Counted from the stretch's first letter, positions 34,715-43,202 are shown. The stretch is 64,000 bases of DNA from Sulfurovum sp. (GCA_021166685.1 JAJPEU010000001.1:62001-126000); one strand, 5' to 3'. Made by a program: numbers and translations. The notes: generated by a model from the sequence alone, not told the origin.

Positions 34715-35338
34715 ATGAACGCTGTACGATATGGACATCAACAAATTTTTCCTTCTAAGGTCGTCTGTATCGGACGAAATTATGTAGAGCATATAGAAGA
34801 ACTTGGCAATGAAATCCCTGCTGGTATGGTGGTTTTCAACAAACCAAACTCAGCCATAAGCGACAGGCTCTATTTTGTGAGCGAAGATACGCGCTTTGAG
34901 GGCGAGATCACTTTTTTGATCCAAAAAGGGAAGATTGCAGGGGTAGGTTTCGGACTTGATCTGACCAGAGCAACACTTCAAAATTATCTCAAATCCAAAG
35001 GTTTGCCTTGGGAGAGGGCCAAGGCGTTTGATTGTTCTGCGGTACTGAGCGAATTTGTACCGTTTCGAGGAGAGTTGGATTCTTTAAGTATGAAACTGTA
35101 TGTCAATGATGTTTTGGTGCAATTTGCCACCTATAAGCTGATGATGTATAAACCTCAAACAATGCTTAACGAGATAGAAAGTTTTATGCACCTCGAAGAC
35201 GGCGATGTGATCATGAGCGGTACGCCTAAAGGGGTTGGAACGTATGCCGCAGGTGATAGATTTTTGGGGCAGATTTACAGCTATGACGTGCTGATCTTGG
35301 AAAAAAACTGGGAAGTAGAAACAAAAAATGTTGTTTGA
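34715..35338 (+). CDS. Fumarylacetoacetate hydrolase family protein
   Basis: The 207-residue single-domain protein starts the family core at VVCIGRNYVEHIEELGNE and has metal ligands in TRFEGEITFLIQKG and GFGLDLTRAT, then SGTPKGVGTYAAGDRF at the C-terminus. Members hydrolyse or decarboxylate 3-oxoacids such as acylpyruvates or oxaloacetate. The precise substrate is open. AAAGGATATACG precedes the ATG. The next gene starts 11 bases before its stop. Confidence 0.9.
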   Translation: MNAVRYGHQQIFPSKVVCIGRNYVEHIEELGNEIPAGMVVFNKPNSAISDRLYFVSEDTRFEGEITFLIQKGKIAGVGFGLDLTRATLQNYLKSKGLPWERAKAFDCSAVLSEFVPFRGELDSLSMKLYVNDVLVQFATYKLMMYKPQTMLNEIESFMHLEDGDVIMSGTPKGVGTYAAGDRFLGQIYSYDVLILEKNWEVETKNVV

Positions 35339-35930
35339 GATAGCCGAATATATAGGCATTATCGCTTTTGCTACGAGCGGGTTTTTTGTCGGGGTTCAAA
35401 ATAGGCTGGACTTTTTGGGGGTGCTTATCTCTGTGTTTTTGACAACGCTTGGCGGAGGAATTATGCGGGATATCGCCGTTGACAGAATGCCCTATGCATT
35501 TACGCAAAATACGCCGGCCATTATGGCGATAGGCGTGATGACGGCGCTGATCCTATTTCGTTTTCACAAAAAAGACAGCCTTGAAAATAAAGCTTTTTTT
35601 ATCATCAGCGATTCCATAGGGCTGATCTCTTTTAGTATTACGGGCTCATTGATCGCGCTGGAATACGGATTTAATCTCACGGGTGTATTGGCATTGGCTT
35701 TTGTGACGGCAGTAGGAGGAGGAATCATGAGGGATATCATCATCAATGAAATCCCCTTTGTCTTTAAAACAGGATTTTACGGGACAGTCGCGCTTTTGGT
35801 AGGGCTGTGTCTTTATATGCTAGACCGCTATGATTTGGTGCAGGTGTACACAATCGCGGTTGTATTTGTTTTTGGCGTAGTGCTTCGACTGGTTGCTTAC
35901 TACAGAAAATGGTCTATTCCTCTTGTGTGA
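35328..35930 (+). CDS. TRIC-type cation channel family membrane protein (UPF0126)
   Basis: The 200-residue protein has about seven membrane helices arranged as an internal repeat, with the duplicated motif TTLGGGIMRDIAVDR and TAVGGGIMRDIIINE. These GGGxxRD motifs define the prokaryotic TRIC/YicG family of trimeric potassium-permeable channels. It overlaps the FAH gene by 11 bases and is probably coupled to it. Physiological role in bacteria is unknown. Confidence 0.9.
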   Translation: MLFEIAEYIGIIAFATSGFFVGVQNRLDFLGVLISVFLTTLGGGIMRDIAVDRMPYAFTQNTPAIMAIGVMTALILFRFHKKDSLENKAFFIISDSIGLISFSITGSLIALEYGFNLTGVLALAFVTAVGGGIMRDIIINEIPFVFKTGFYGTVALLVGLCLYMLDRYDLVQVYTIAVVFVFGVVLRLVAYYRKWSIPLV

Positions 35931-36024
35931 AGGGATAGGCAAAAGGCATCCGATCAGTAAAACAGGTTTAAATTTTCTTTTTTACGCAAAAAACAAAACT
36001 GCTTTAAAAATAAATATTTTTTGG

Positions 36025-36030
36025 TATGAT
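36025..36030 (+). promoter_or_regulatory. -10 box of the formate dehydrogenase operon
   Basis: TTTTTTGGTATGAT is an extended -10 element placed 26 bases before the fdhA start. No FNR- or Mo-type operator is evident around it. Confidence 0.5.
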
Positions 36031-36056
36031 AAAAAAAACCAAAAGCGGTAATAAAC

Positions 36057-38114
36057 ATGAAAAGAGTCTCTACGATATGTCCCTACTGCGGTACCGGATG
36101 CAACATCTATCTGACTTCCAAAAACGGCAGAGTAGTTGGGGTCTACCCTTCACGGCACAATGAGATAAACAGCGCAAAACTATGTGTAAAAGGGTGGAAT
36201 ATCCCTGAATTCATTACCCATCCTGACCGCCTCAAAAAACCTCTTATCAGGAAAAACGGAGAACTTACAGAGTGTGAGTGGGAAGAAGCATTGGCATTTT
36301 CCGCCCAAAAACTGCTGGAGATCAAAACAAAAAACTCTCCTGATGCTATCGGTGTTATAGGTTCTGCAAGATGCACTAATGAAGAGCTTTATCTTGCACA
36401 GAAGTTTGCCCGTGCAGCAATCGGAACGAACAATATCGATCATTGCGCACGCATTTGCCATGCTCCGACTGTCACGGGACTGATCGCTTCCCTCGGAAGC
36501 GGAGGGATGACCAATCCGATCCATGACATCAAAAATGCAAAAACGATAATTTTGATAGGGGGCAATCCTTTTGAGGCACATCCGATTATAGCCGGACATA
36601 TCATCGACGCGATAGACAATGGGACCGAACTGATTGTAGCCGATCCAAGGCGCACAAGACTGTGTGATTTTGCCGCTATGCACCTGCAGCTAAATCCCGG
36701 ATCAGATATAGCACTCATAAACGCAATGGCAAAGGTCATTATAGATGAAAACCTGACCGACCAGGAGTTTATAAAAAACAACACTGAAAAGTATGAAGAG
36801 TTCAAGGAGTCTTTTAAAGATCTTTCTTTGGAAGAGGCACAATTTATAACGGGCATAGACAAAGAGAAGATTCGTTTGGCGGCAAGAAGGTATGCGACAC
36901 AAAAACCCTCTTCCATCATTTATACTCTTGGCATCACTGAACACTATACGGGAACGGCAAACGTGAGGGCCTTGGCAAATCTTACGCTGCTCACAGGCAA
37001 TATAGGAAAACCGGGATCGGGCATAAACCCCTTGCGGGGTCAAAACAATGTGCAGGGCGGCTGCGATATGGGTGTGGCTCCGTTTATGCTTCCCGGATAT
37101 AAATTCATCAGCCCCCTATGCGGAGGCAATAGCGATAAAAAAACGATCAAAAAATACGAAGAAGTGTGCCGTGTGCCTTTTCCGCCTCAACAGGGTTTTA
37201 TGACGCCTCAGATGATTGAAGGTGCCCTAAGAGGCGATATTAAGGCAATGTGGATCATGGGCGAAGATCTTCTTACGACCGAAGCCAATGCACACAAATC
37301 ACAAAAAGCCCTTGAAAACCTTCATTTTCTGATCGTGAGTGACCTGTTTCTAACGCCTACGGCGCAGAGGGCAGATGTGGTTTTCCCTGCTTGCACCTTT
37401 GCAGAAAAAGAGGGAACCTTTACCAATACTGAAAGAAGGGTTCAGCGAATACACAAAGTGATTGAACCTCTAGGAGAATCAAAAAGTGATCTTGAGATCA
37501 TAAGTCTTCTCTCTTCAAAAATGAATTACCCCATGGAGTATGAGAGTGCTGAGGAGGTGTTTGAAGAGATGAAAAGCCTCACACCCCAATACGCAGGCAT
37601 AAATTACGGCAGAATCGAATCTGAGGGGGGCATTCAATGGCCCTGCCCAAGGGAAGACTCCAAGGGTACACCCATATTGCACAGTGAGGGCATCGCAAGA
37701 GGGAAAGGGGAGTTTTATGTTCCGGAATTTTTAGAGCCAAGAGAAATCCCTGATGAGAAGTTTCCATTTTATCTTTCCACCGGGCGGATACTTTTTCATT
37801 ACAACTGCGGCTCTATGAGCGGCAGGACGACAAGGCTTGCAAGGGAATTTTCTGAAAATTTTGTCATGATAAATCCCGAAGATGCAAGACGGTTTGGCAT
37901 AGAAGAGCATGAAGAAGCAGTTGTCTCAACAAGAAGGGGAGAGATCACCGTAAGGGCAAAAATAACTGACGAAACCGCCCCCGGCCTTCTGTGGATGCCT
38001 ATCAATTTCTACAAAAGCCGTACCAATGTTCTTACCAACGATGCAATGGATGAAAAGAGCGGGGTCAGCGAAGTAAAAGTCTGTGCAGCAGCTATCAAAA
38101 GGAGCGAAAAGTGA
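36057..38114 (+). CDS. fdhA: Formate dehydrogenase catalytic subunit (molybdopterin, Cys type)
   Basis: This 685-residue molybdo/tungsto-bis-MGD enzyme has an N-terminal 4Fe-4S site (Cys8, Cys11, Cys15, Cys43 in TICPYCGTGC and KLCVKG), then Cys134 in CARICHAPTVTGL, the metal ligand that is selenocysteine in E. coli FdhF. MGD contacts include LIGGNPFEAHP, LRGQNNVQGGCDMG and WIMGEDLLTTE. There is no Tat signal, so it is cytosolic. It lacks the extra N-terminal iron-sulfur region of NAD-dependent NuoG-like forms. Downstream genes overlap in the order ferredoxin-like then flavoprotein, so its electrons probably pass to them. Confidence 0.93.
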   Translation: MKRVSTICPYCGTGCNIYLTSKNGRVVGVYPSRHNEINSAKLCVKGWNIPEFITHPDRLKKPLIRKNGELTECEWEEALAFSAQKLLEIKTKNSPDAIGVIGSARCTNEELYLAQKFARAAIGTNNIDHCARICHAPTVTGLIASLGSGGMTNPIHDIKNAKTIILIGGNPFEAHPIIAGHIIDAIDNGTELIVADPRRTRLCDFAAMHLQLNPGSDIALINAMAKVIIDENLTDQEFIKNNTEKYEEFKESFKDLSLEEAQFITGIDKEKIRLAARRYATQKPSSIIYTLGITEHYTGTANVRALANLTLLTGNIGKPGSGINPLRGQNNVQGGCDMGVAPFMLPGYKFISPLCGGNSDKKTIKKYEEVCRVPFPPQQGFMTPQMIEGALRGDIKAMWIMGEDLLTTEANAHKSQKALENLHFLIVSDLFLTPTAQRADVVFPACTFAEKEGTFTNTERRVQRIHKVIEPLGESKSDLEIISLLSSKMNYPMEYESAEEVFEEMKSLTPQYAGINYGRIESEGGIQWPCPREDSKGTPILHSEGIARGKGEFYVPEFLEPREIPDEKFPFYLSTGRILFHYNCGSMSGRTTRLAREFSENFVMINPEDARRFGIEEHEEAVVSTRRGEITVRAKITDETAPGLLWMPINFYKSRTNVLTNDAMDEKSGVSEVKVCAAAIKRSEK

Positions 38115-39079
38115 ATTATAAAACAGATGGTGACTCTATTGCAAAATGGATAAAATCACTTTGCAGATCTTATGAGGTAATTGCGCCGAAAAAAGAGCCA
38201 AACGGCGATATATTTTACTCTATTATAAAACCTTCAGATGCGGTTTGCCTAGATTTTGCGGGCACTCCGATCAATACTCCGAAAGATTTTATCTATGAAA
38301 ACTATAAAAGGCTAATAAAGTGGGATTTTAGTAGTAATGAGTCTGCTGTGGAAACCTTTGAAGAGGAATCCAAAAAAAGAATTATTTTTTTAAGAAACTG
38401 CGACATAAAAGCGATCAGGCTTCTTGATGCGTGGTTCGAACAAGACGTGGCAGATGAAGACTATAAAAAGTTTAGAGAAAATCTCACGCTTGTCACCATA
38501 GGATGCCATTTGATCGGACCCCACTGCTTTTGCTCAACCTTTGGGGTTGATCCCGTAGAAAAAGAAAACTATGAACTTCAGCTTACAAAAGAAGAAAATA
38601 GTTATATCGTGCAGGCAAAAAATCTTGTGCTTGAACTGCCAAATCATCTCGAAGAGATATCGCATGAACCAAAAGAGTTAAAAACCGTTATCTTGGATCC
38701 TAAAAACATACATACTATATATGATTTTGAAAAAAACACAGAGTTATACAATGAGATAACCAAGCGCTGTCAGCTTTGTGACGGGTGTACATTCTTGTGC
38801 CCTACCTGCACGTGCTATGATATAGTTGATCATGGCGATGAAATAAAAGGAGAAAGGCTTAGACTTTGGGATTCTTGCCTCTTTTCAAGTTTTACGAAGA
38901 TGGCAAAAGGATATGACCCTGAACCCACATTCGCCCACTCCTGGAGCAGAAGGCTCTCCTGCAAGCTTGTTATGAATGATCGAAGCTGCATAGGATGCGG
39001 AAGGTGCGATATGACCTGTCCGAGCAACATAGGAATGAAAAGCATTTTGATGCTGGCACAACACAAGGATCATGCATGA
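38111..39079 (+). CDS. Iron-sulfur subunit like sulfhydrogenase beta (HydB) / AsrA
   Basis: The 322-residue protein has the two-part layout of sulfhydrogenase beta and anaerobic sulfite reductase A subunits. The N-terminal half has IIFLRNCDIKAIRLLD and GCHLIGPHCFCSTFGVDP, and the C-terminal half has two 4Fe-4S sites: CQLCDGCTFLCPTCTC and CIGCGRCDMTCPSNIGM. It would carry electrons between FdhA and the flavoprotein encoded next. It starts with GTG at 38111 overlapping the fdhA stop (GTGA), with AAAAGGAGCG upstream. Its stop overlaps the next ATG. Confidence 0.85.
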   Translation: MNYKTDGDSIAKWIKSLCRSYEVIAPKKEPNGDIFYSIIKPSDAVCLDFAGTPINTPKDFIYENYKRLIKWDFSSNESAVETFEEESKKRIIFLRNCDIKAIRLLDAWFEQDVADEDYKKFRENLTLVTIGCHLIGPHCFCSTFGVDPVEKENYELQLTKEENSYIVQAKNLVLELPNHLEEISHEPKELKTVILDPKNIHTIYDFEKNTELYNEITKRCQLCDGCTFLCPTCTCYDIVDHGDEIKGERLRLWDSCLFSSFTKMAKGYDPEPTFAHSWSRRLSCKLVMNDRSCIGCGRCDMTCPSNIGMKSILMLAQHKDHA

Positions 39080-39927
39080 ACACGCAAAGACCGATACCCG
39101 CGGTGATAAAAAATATAGAACATCCTAGTAAATATGTGAAAATATTTACACTTTTTCCAAAAGAGCCTCTATCTTTTACACCGGGACAATTTTTGATGGT
39201 ATCCGTGTTTCCGGAGGGTGAAGCGGCCTTTACTCCCTGTTCATGTATTAAGGAAGACGGCACTTTTGAGATCGCCATAAATCTGGTAGGCAGACTTACT
39301 TCAAAGCTTCACTCGATGAAGGTGGGCGATATCATTGGCATAAGAGGTGGTTACGGCAAAGGTTTTTCTGTGCAAAAAGCTGTAAATTCATCAAGTATTA
39401 CCATCATTGCAGGCGGCATCGGGATAGCACCCTTGCGGTTTTTGATACAAAAGCTGCTGGCATACGGCGACAGGCCCAAGATAAACATCATCTACAGTGC
39501 AAACAAAGCTTCCAAGTTTCTCTTTATGGAGGATTTGGAGAGTTGGCAAAATGAAAAAGAAATAGACCTGTATCTTGCTGCTGCTAAAGCCGATATAAAA
39601 TGGAAAGGGTATATCGGAAGATCCACCGACATGATAGAAAAACTAAAAGAGATAGACGCCGACGCTTCCTTTTTTGTATGCGGCCCGCCGCCCATGTTTC
39701 CTTCTGTTCTTGAAAAGTTGAAACAATTTCCGGTTCATGAAAAAAATATATTTTTTACGCTCGAAAGAAATATGAGATGCGGTATCGGCAAGTGCGGCCA
39801 CTGTTATATGGGAGACATAAGGCTGTGTGTTGACGGTCCGGTAATGAGTATATCTGATATCAAAAAACATCATTTGATTGTTTTTAGGGAGAGCGGACCG
39901 TTTATGAGCAGATACAGAACGGAGTGA
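39076..39927 (+). CDS. FAD/NAD(P)-binding subunit like sulfhydrogenase gamma (HydG) / AsrB
   Basis: The 283-residue protein belongs to the ferredoxin-NADP reductase group: FAD site FTPCSCIKEDGTF, NAD(P) loop IIAGGIGIAPLRFLIQ, and FFVCGPPPMFPSVLEKL, followed by a C-terminal 2Fe-2S site with MRCGIGKCGHCYMGDIRLC. Such subunits link NAD(P)H to the iron-sulfur subunit. The ATG at 39076 overlaps the previous stop (ATGA); the frame is open further upstream but that part is antisense-free shadow of the preceding gene. With FdhA it should make a soluble formate:NAD(P) oxidoreductase. Confidence 0.88.
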   Translation: MNTQRPIPAVIKNIEHPSKYVKIFTLFPKEPLSFTPGQFLMVSVFPEGEAAFTPCSCIKEDGTFEIAINLVGRLTSKLHSMKVGDIIGIRGGYGKGFSVQKAVNSSSITIIAGGIGIAPLRFLIQKLLAYGDRPKINIIYSANKASKFLFMEDLESWQNEKEIDLYLAAAKADIKWKGYIGRSTDMIEKLKEIDADASFFVCGPPPMFPSVLEKLKQFPVHEKNIFFTLERNMRCGIGKCGHCYMGDIRLCVDGPVMSISDIKKHHLIVFRESGPFMSRYRTE

Positions 39928-39945
39928 CACAAGCTAAAATTTGTA

Positions 39946-39988
39946 TTTAACTTCATTAAGAAATCTATAAAGTTTCGTTTAATTTCAT
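39946..39988 (+). promoter_or_regulatory. Direct repeat upstream of the Spy-like gene
   Basis: TTTAACTTCAT (39946) and TTTAATTTCAT (39978) are an imperfect 11-base direct repeat (10 of 11 identical) with a 32-base period, three helical turns. OmpR-type regulators bind direct repeats, and the gene for one lies just downstream. Further on, GTGTC-GAAAGA-GACAC (40003-40018) is a short hairpin in the leader. Confidence 0.4.
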
Positions 39989-40038
39989 AGTTCATACTTG
40001 CAGTGTCGAAAGAGACACATTTTTACAAAGGAAATAAA

Positions 40039-40464
40039 ATGAAAAAGTTAAAAATCGTAGCGATAGCCACTGTGTTCGCGATAGCAGGTCTAACCGCCGT
40101 TCATGCAGGCCCCTATGCAAACAAGCAAAAGCCATGCAAGCAGATGCAGCAAAAAAGAGCTGATATGCAAACTATATTTAAACAATTAAATTTAAGCAAT
40201 GAGCAAAAAACAGCCTTGCAGGCAAATCGTCAGGAGATGAGACAAAGCAGACAGGCGATGTATGCACAGATGAAAGCCAAACGCACCCAAGGACAATTTG
40301 TGAGCGTGAATGGATTTGATAAACAGGGATTTATCGATGCGCAGATGCATAGAGTGCAGATGAGAGCAGATATGCATGCCCAAAGGTTTGAAAAAACGAT
40401 GCAAATTTTGACACCTGAACAGAAAGTAAAGTTTGTAGCGCTTTTAAAAGAGCAAAACAAATAA
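40039..40464 (+). CDS. Spy/CpxP-like periplasmic protein (LTxxQ)
   Basis: The 141-residue protein has a signal peptide (MKKLKIVAIATVFAIAG, cleavage after VHA) and a helical, Gln/Met/Arg-rich mature part with QLNLSNEQKTALQANRQEM and a C-terminal MQILTPEQKVKF, the two copies of the LTxxQ motif of Spy and CpxP. These are periplasmic chaperones or stress modulators, often controlled by the sensor kinase encoded beside them. Methionine and histidine content hints at metal contact but this is speculative. ATG at 40039 has AAAGGAAATAAA upstream; an earlier in-frame ATG at 40003 would spoil the signal peptide. Confidence 0.88.
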   Translation: MKKLKIVAIATVFAIAGLTAVHAGPYANKQKPCKQMQQKRADMQTIFKQLNLSNEQKTALQANRQEMRQSRQAMYAQMKAKRTQGQFVSVNGFDKQGFIDAQMHRVQMRADMHAQRFEKTMQILTPEQKVKFVALLKEQNK

Positions 40465-40466
40465 GC

Positions 40467-40472
40467 TATAAT
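40467..40472 (+). promoter_or_regulatory. -10 box placed for a leaderless response-regulator mRNA
   Basis: AGCTATAAT ends 5 bases before the ATG at 40478 (spacer ACTCC), without a Shine-Dalgarno. It lies in the 13-base gap after the Spy-like gene, so the regulator may have its own transcript besides read-through. Confidence 0.45.
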
Positions 40473-40477
40473 ACTCC

Positions 40478-41128
40478 ATGATAAATATTTTGATGATAGA
40501 AGATGACGCACAGTACGCGTCACTTCTAAGCGATTTTCTTCTGCGGCACAATATAAAAGTCACCAATTACGAAGATCCCTATCTTGGCTTGAGCGCCGGT
40601 GTGCAAAAATATGATTTGCTTATCCTTGACTTGACATTGCCCGGGATGGATGGCCTTGAAGTATGCAAGGAGGTGGTTAAAAACTATGATATTCCTATTA
40701 TCATCTCTTCGGCCAGATCGGATTTGAGTGATAAGGTGACAGGATTGCAATTGGGGGCAGATGATTATCTGCCCAAACCGTATGATCCCCAAGAGATGTA
40801 TGCCCGTATCATCTCGCTGCTGCGACGCTACAAAAAAATTCATGAAGAAGAGTCCCGTTACAGTTTGATGCTCGATGAAGCAAAAGAGCAGATCTTCCTA
40901 AACCACAAAGTACTTGATCTTACGCCTGCGGAGTATGTAGTCCTCAGGCTGCTTATACGACACCGCGGAAATACGGTATCTAAAGAACAGATATTGTATG
41001 ATTCTGATGTCTTTCAGTTTGGAAGCGACGGCTCGTTGGCGGTGATTATCAATCGTCTCCGCAACAAGCTCTCGGCAGAGATAAATATTAAAACCGTACG
41101 CGGCGTGGGATACAAATTGTTATCATGA
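40478..41128 (+). CDS. OmpR-family response regulator
   Basis: The 216-residue protein has a receiver domain (acidic pair in MIEDD at 7-10, phosphoacceptor Asp51 in LLILDLTLPGMDG, Lys in DYLPKPYDP) and a C-terminal winged helix (LTPAEYVVLRLLIRHRGNTV, AVIINRLRNKL, TVRGVGYKLL). It overlaps the sensor kinase gene by four bases. With the Spy-like protein upstream the module recalls CpxR-CpxA-CpxP, while the kinase resembles ArsS of Campylobacterota. Confidence 0.93.
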   Translation: MINILMIEDDAQYASLLSDFLLRHNIKVTNYEDPYLGLSAGVQKYDLLILDLTLPGMDGLEVCKEVVKNYDIPIIISSARSDLSDKVTGLQLGADDYLPKPYDPQEMYARIISLLRRYKKIHEEESRYSLMLDEAKEQIFLNHKVLDLTPAEYVVLRLLIRHRGNTVSKEQILYDSDVFQFGSDGSLAVIINRLRNKLSAEINIKTVRGVGYKLLS

Positions 41129-42366
41129 CTCTTTATAATAAAATACGTATCATTTTTTTAGTTTCTTTGATTTTTGTCAGTGCGTTTTTTGCCTCTTATT
41201 TTTATATACAAAAAGCTCAGCATTTTCAAAAGATAGAGAAACGATATATACAGACTTCTCTTTTTCTTCATAAGTATTTTAGGCAAAGCGCACAAAATAA
41301 AGATCCGTTTGATCTTGATGACCCCAGTCTTAATCTTTATTTGAAAGAGAGCGGCTTTAAACTTATAGATGACGTCCAAGCTGTTAAATTTATTCGCGAG
41401 CATACCTATTTGATTCGAAAAAAAAGGATACTGCATAGCAGATTTGACATATTGAAGCTGAAACAAAAAATGTATCTTTGGCTGGAGCATCCGCACTTTG
41501 AGTTGCTTTTGGAAGACCGGCAGGAAAATTCTTTTCCATGGCAGATACTTTTTTGGTATCTGGTCAGTTTGGTTTTTTTGCTAAGTCTTTATTTATGGTT
41601 GACACGGAGTCTTGAACCGTTAAAAATTTTACAGGAGAATATCCATAAAGTTGCCCAAGGAGATCTTAAAATATCGTTTAAAAGCGAGGCCAAAGATGAA
41701 ATAGCAGAGGTTTCCAATGCTTTCGATAATGCACTTAAAAAGCTCGAATCCCTTATCCAATCCAGACAGCTTTTTTTACGTATGATCATGCATGAGCTTA
41801 AAACTCCTATCGGAAAAGGAAAGCTGCTCAATGCATTTTTAGAGGACGTTTCGCAAAAAGAGAGCTATGAGGCTGTATTTGAACGGTTAGAACTGCTCAT
41901 AGAAGAATTTTCAAAAATTGAACAGATGCTTTCAGCAAAATATACACTTAAAATATCAAAGTACAATGCAAGGGATATCGTAGAACAGGCAATGGAACTG
42001 ATGTTCATCGATGAAGAGGGGACACAAAAACAAGTGTATATTGCAGAAGAAAAACCGCTTGTTTTTTTGAGCGATTTTGAGCTTCTCTCGCTGGCATTCA
42101 AGAATCTCATGGATAATGCCATCAAATATTCATCCGATCACCGGGTTTCTATCACAATAAAAGAAAAAAGCATTGTTTTTGCCAATAAAGGAGAACAATT
42201 TACCCACAATATTGAAGACTATCAGCAGCCTTTTCATGAAAAAGGACATGGATTGGGATTGGGATTGTATATTGTCTATACGATTATGGAAGTATTGAAA
42301 TTGAAACTGACATATGCCTATAAAAAAAATGAAAACCGGTTTAGTATTACTATGCCGGAAGTTTAA
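41125..42366 (+). CDS. Sensor histidine kinase (ArsS-like)
   Basis: The 413-residue membrane kinase has two helices (about 7-27 and 138-160) flanking a periplasmic sensor of about 110 residues, a HAMP domain (LEPLKILQENIHKVAQGDL), the phosphoacceptor His223 in RMIMHELKTPIGKG, the N box NLMDNAIKYS and G box KGHGLGLGLYIVY. The HELKTPIGKG form is typical of ArsS-type kinases in this phylum. The periplasmic signal is unknown; the Spy-like protein is a natural candidate modulator. The start overlaps the regulator stop (ATGA). Confidence 0.93.
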   Translation: MTLYNKIRIIFLVSLIFVSAFFASYFYIQKAQHFQKIEKRYIQTSLFLHKYFRQSAQNKDPFDLDDPSLNLYLKESGFKLIDDVQAVKFIREHTYLIRKKRILHSRFDILKLKQKMYLWLEHPHFELLLEDRQENSFPWQILFWYLVSLVFLLSLYLWLTRSLEPLKILQENIHKVAQGDLKISFKSEAKDEIAEVSNAFDNALKKLESLIQSRQLFLRMIMHELKTPIGKGKLLNAFLEDVSQKESYEAVFERLELLIEEFSKIEQMLSAKYTLKISKYNARDIVEQAMELMFIDEEGTQKQVYIAEEKPLVFLSDFELLSLAFKNLMDNAIKYSSDHRVSITIKEKSIVFANKGEQFTHNIEDYQQPFHEKGHGLGLGLYIVYTIMEVLKLKLTYAYKKNENRFSITMPEV

Positions 42367-42419
42367 AGCCTCTCTCATCTTTGTGAATTTCATTCATGAT
42401 AATGACGAGAGAGAGGCTT
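42366..42419. terminator. Inverted repeat between convergent genes (possible two-way terminator)
   Basis: AAGCCTCTCTC at 42366-42376 and GAGAGAGGCTT at 42409-42419 form a perfect 11-bp stem around a 32-base loop, starting at the last base of the kinase stop and ending just before the cytochrome gene's 3' end. The position between convergent genes suggests transcription termination or 3'-end protection in both directions. No strong T-run is present. Confidence 0.45.
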
Positions 42420-42431
42420 GATGCTTGATCA

Positions 42432-43202
42432 TTATTTCGCGTTTTGTTTAACGGTATTTAATAGCTCTAAAAACTCTTGTTTGTTTCTATAGCCTTGTAT
42501 TTGAGCGATAACGGTTTCGCCGTCTTTGTTGATAAAGTAAAAAGAGGGAGTTCCTAAGGATTTCATCCCTAAGGGAAGTTTTTCAAGCGCCACATCGGTT
42601 TTGACGACGACAAAGTCTTTGATCAGTGTCTCGACCACTTCTTTTTCGACCATCACTTCTCTGTCCATTTTAATGCACCATTTGCAATAAGGCAAAATAC
42701 CCCGTATCATAATGATTTTATTCTCTTGTTTGGCTAACTCTTTGGCTTTTTCAAAACTGACAAAAGGAGCACTGTGCTCGATGATCATTGCTTCGCCGTA
42801 GTCAAAGATAAAATTGCTGAGGGCTTCAATCTCGTCTTCATTCAACAAATCTTTCATGCTTGGCATGGCAGGGAAAAATTTTGTCATCTCAGGCGGCACC
42901 ACATTTTTCTTTTTATCCGGAGCCGCAATATAGTTTTCGATAAACTCTTCCACTTCCAGGCGCTGGGATTCTTCATCGGCTTTTATATCCCCAATATTCA
43001 GACGCACACCAAAGGAGAGCTGGTTGAGCGTCGGCGCCTTTAATTCAAGAAGGGTATTGTTGCTCTGTGCGTTTTTTTTGAGTTCATTCAGGGAAATATA
43101 GTAACGGTGACAGGAGGCACACTTGGCATCAAATACCTCTTTGCCCTCTATTCCAAATAAAAATGAACATCCAGCCAAAATAAACCAAAATATTTTTTTC
43201 AT
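42432..43202 (-). CDS. Exported cytochrome c - thioredoxin fusion protein
   Basis: The 256-residue protein has a signal peptide (MKKIFWFILAGCSFLFGIEG), an N-terminal monohaem cytochrome c domain with CASCH at 28-32 and a probable axial Met in FPAMPSMKDLLNEDEIEAL, and a C-terminal thioredoxin-like domain with ILPYCKWCIKMDRE (Cys173, Cys176) and a cis-Pro in LGTPSFYFINKDG. Joining a haem electron carrier to a dithiol site suggests electron passage between thiols and the cytochrome pool. Start at 43202 has AGAAGGAGAAACG upstream; the frame runs 20 codons further but without a better start. Confidence 0.88.
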   Translation of the reverse strand: MKKIFWFILAGCSFLFGIEGKEVFDAKCASCHRYYISLNELKKNAQSNNTLLELKAPTLNQLSFGVRLNIGDIKADEESQRLEVEEFIENYIAAPDKKKNVVPPEMTKFFPAMPSMKDLLNEDEIEALSNFIFDYGEAMIIEHSAPFVSFEKAKELAKQENKIIMIRGILPYCKWCIKMDREVMVEKEVVETLIKDFVVVKTDVALEKLPLGMKSLGTPSFYFINKDGETVIAQIQGYRNKQEFLELLNTVKQNAK

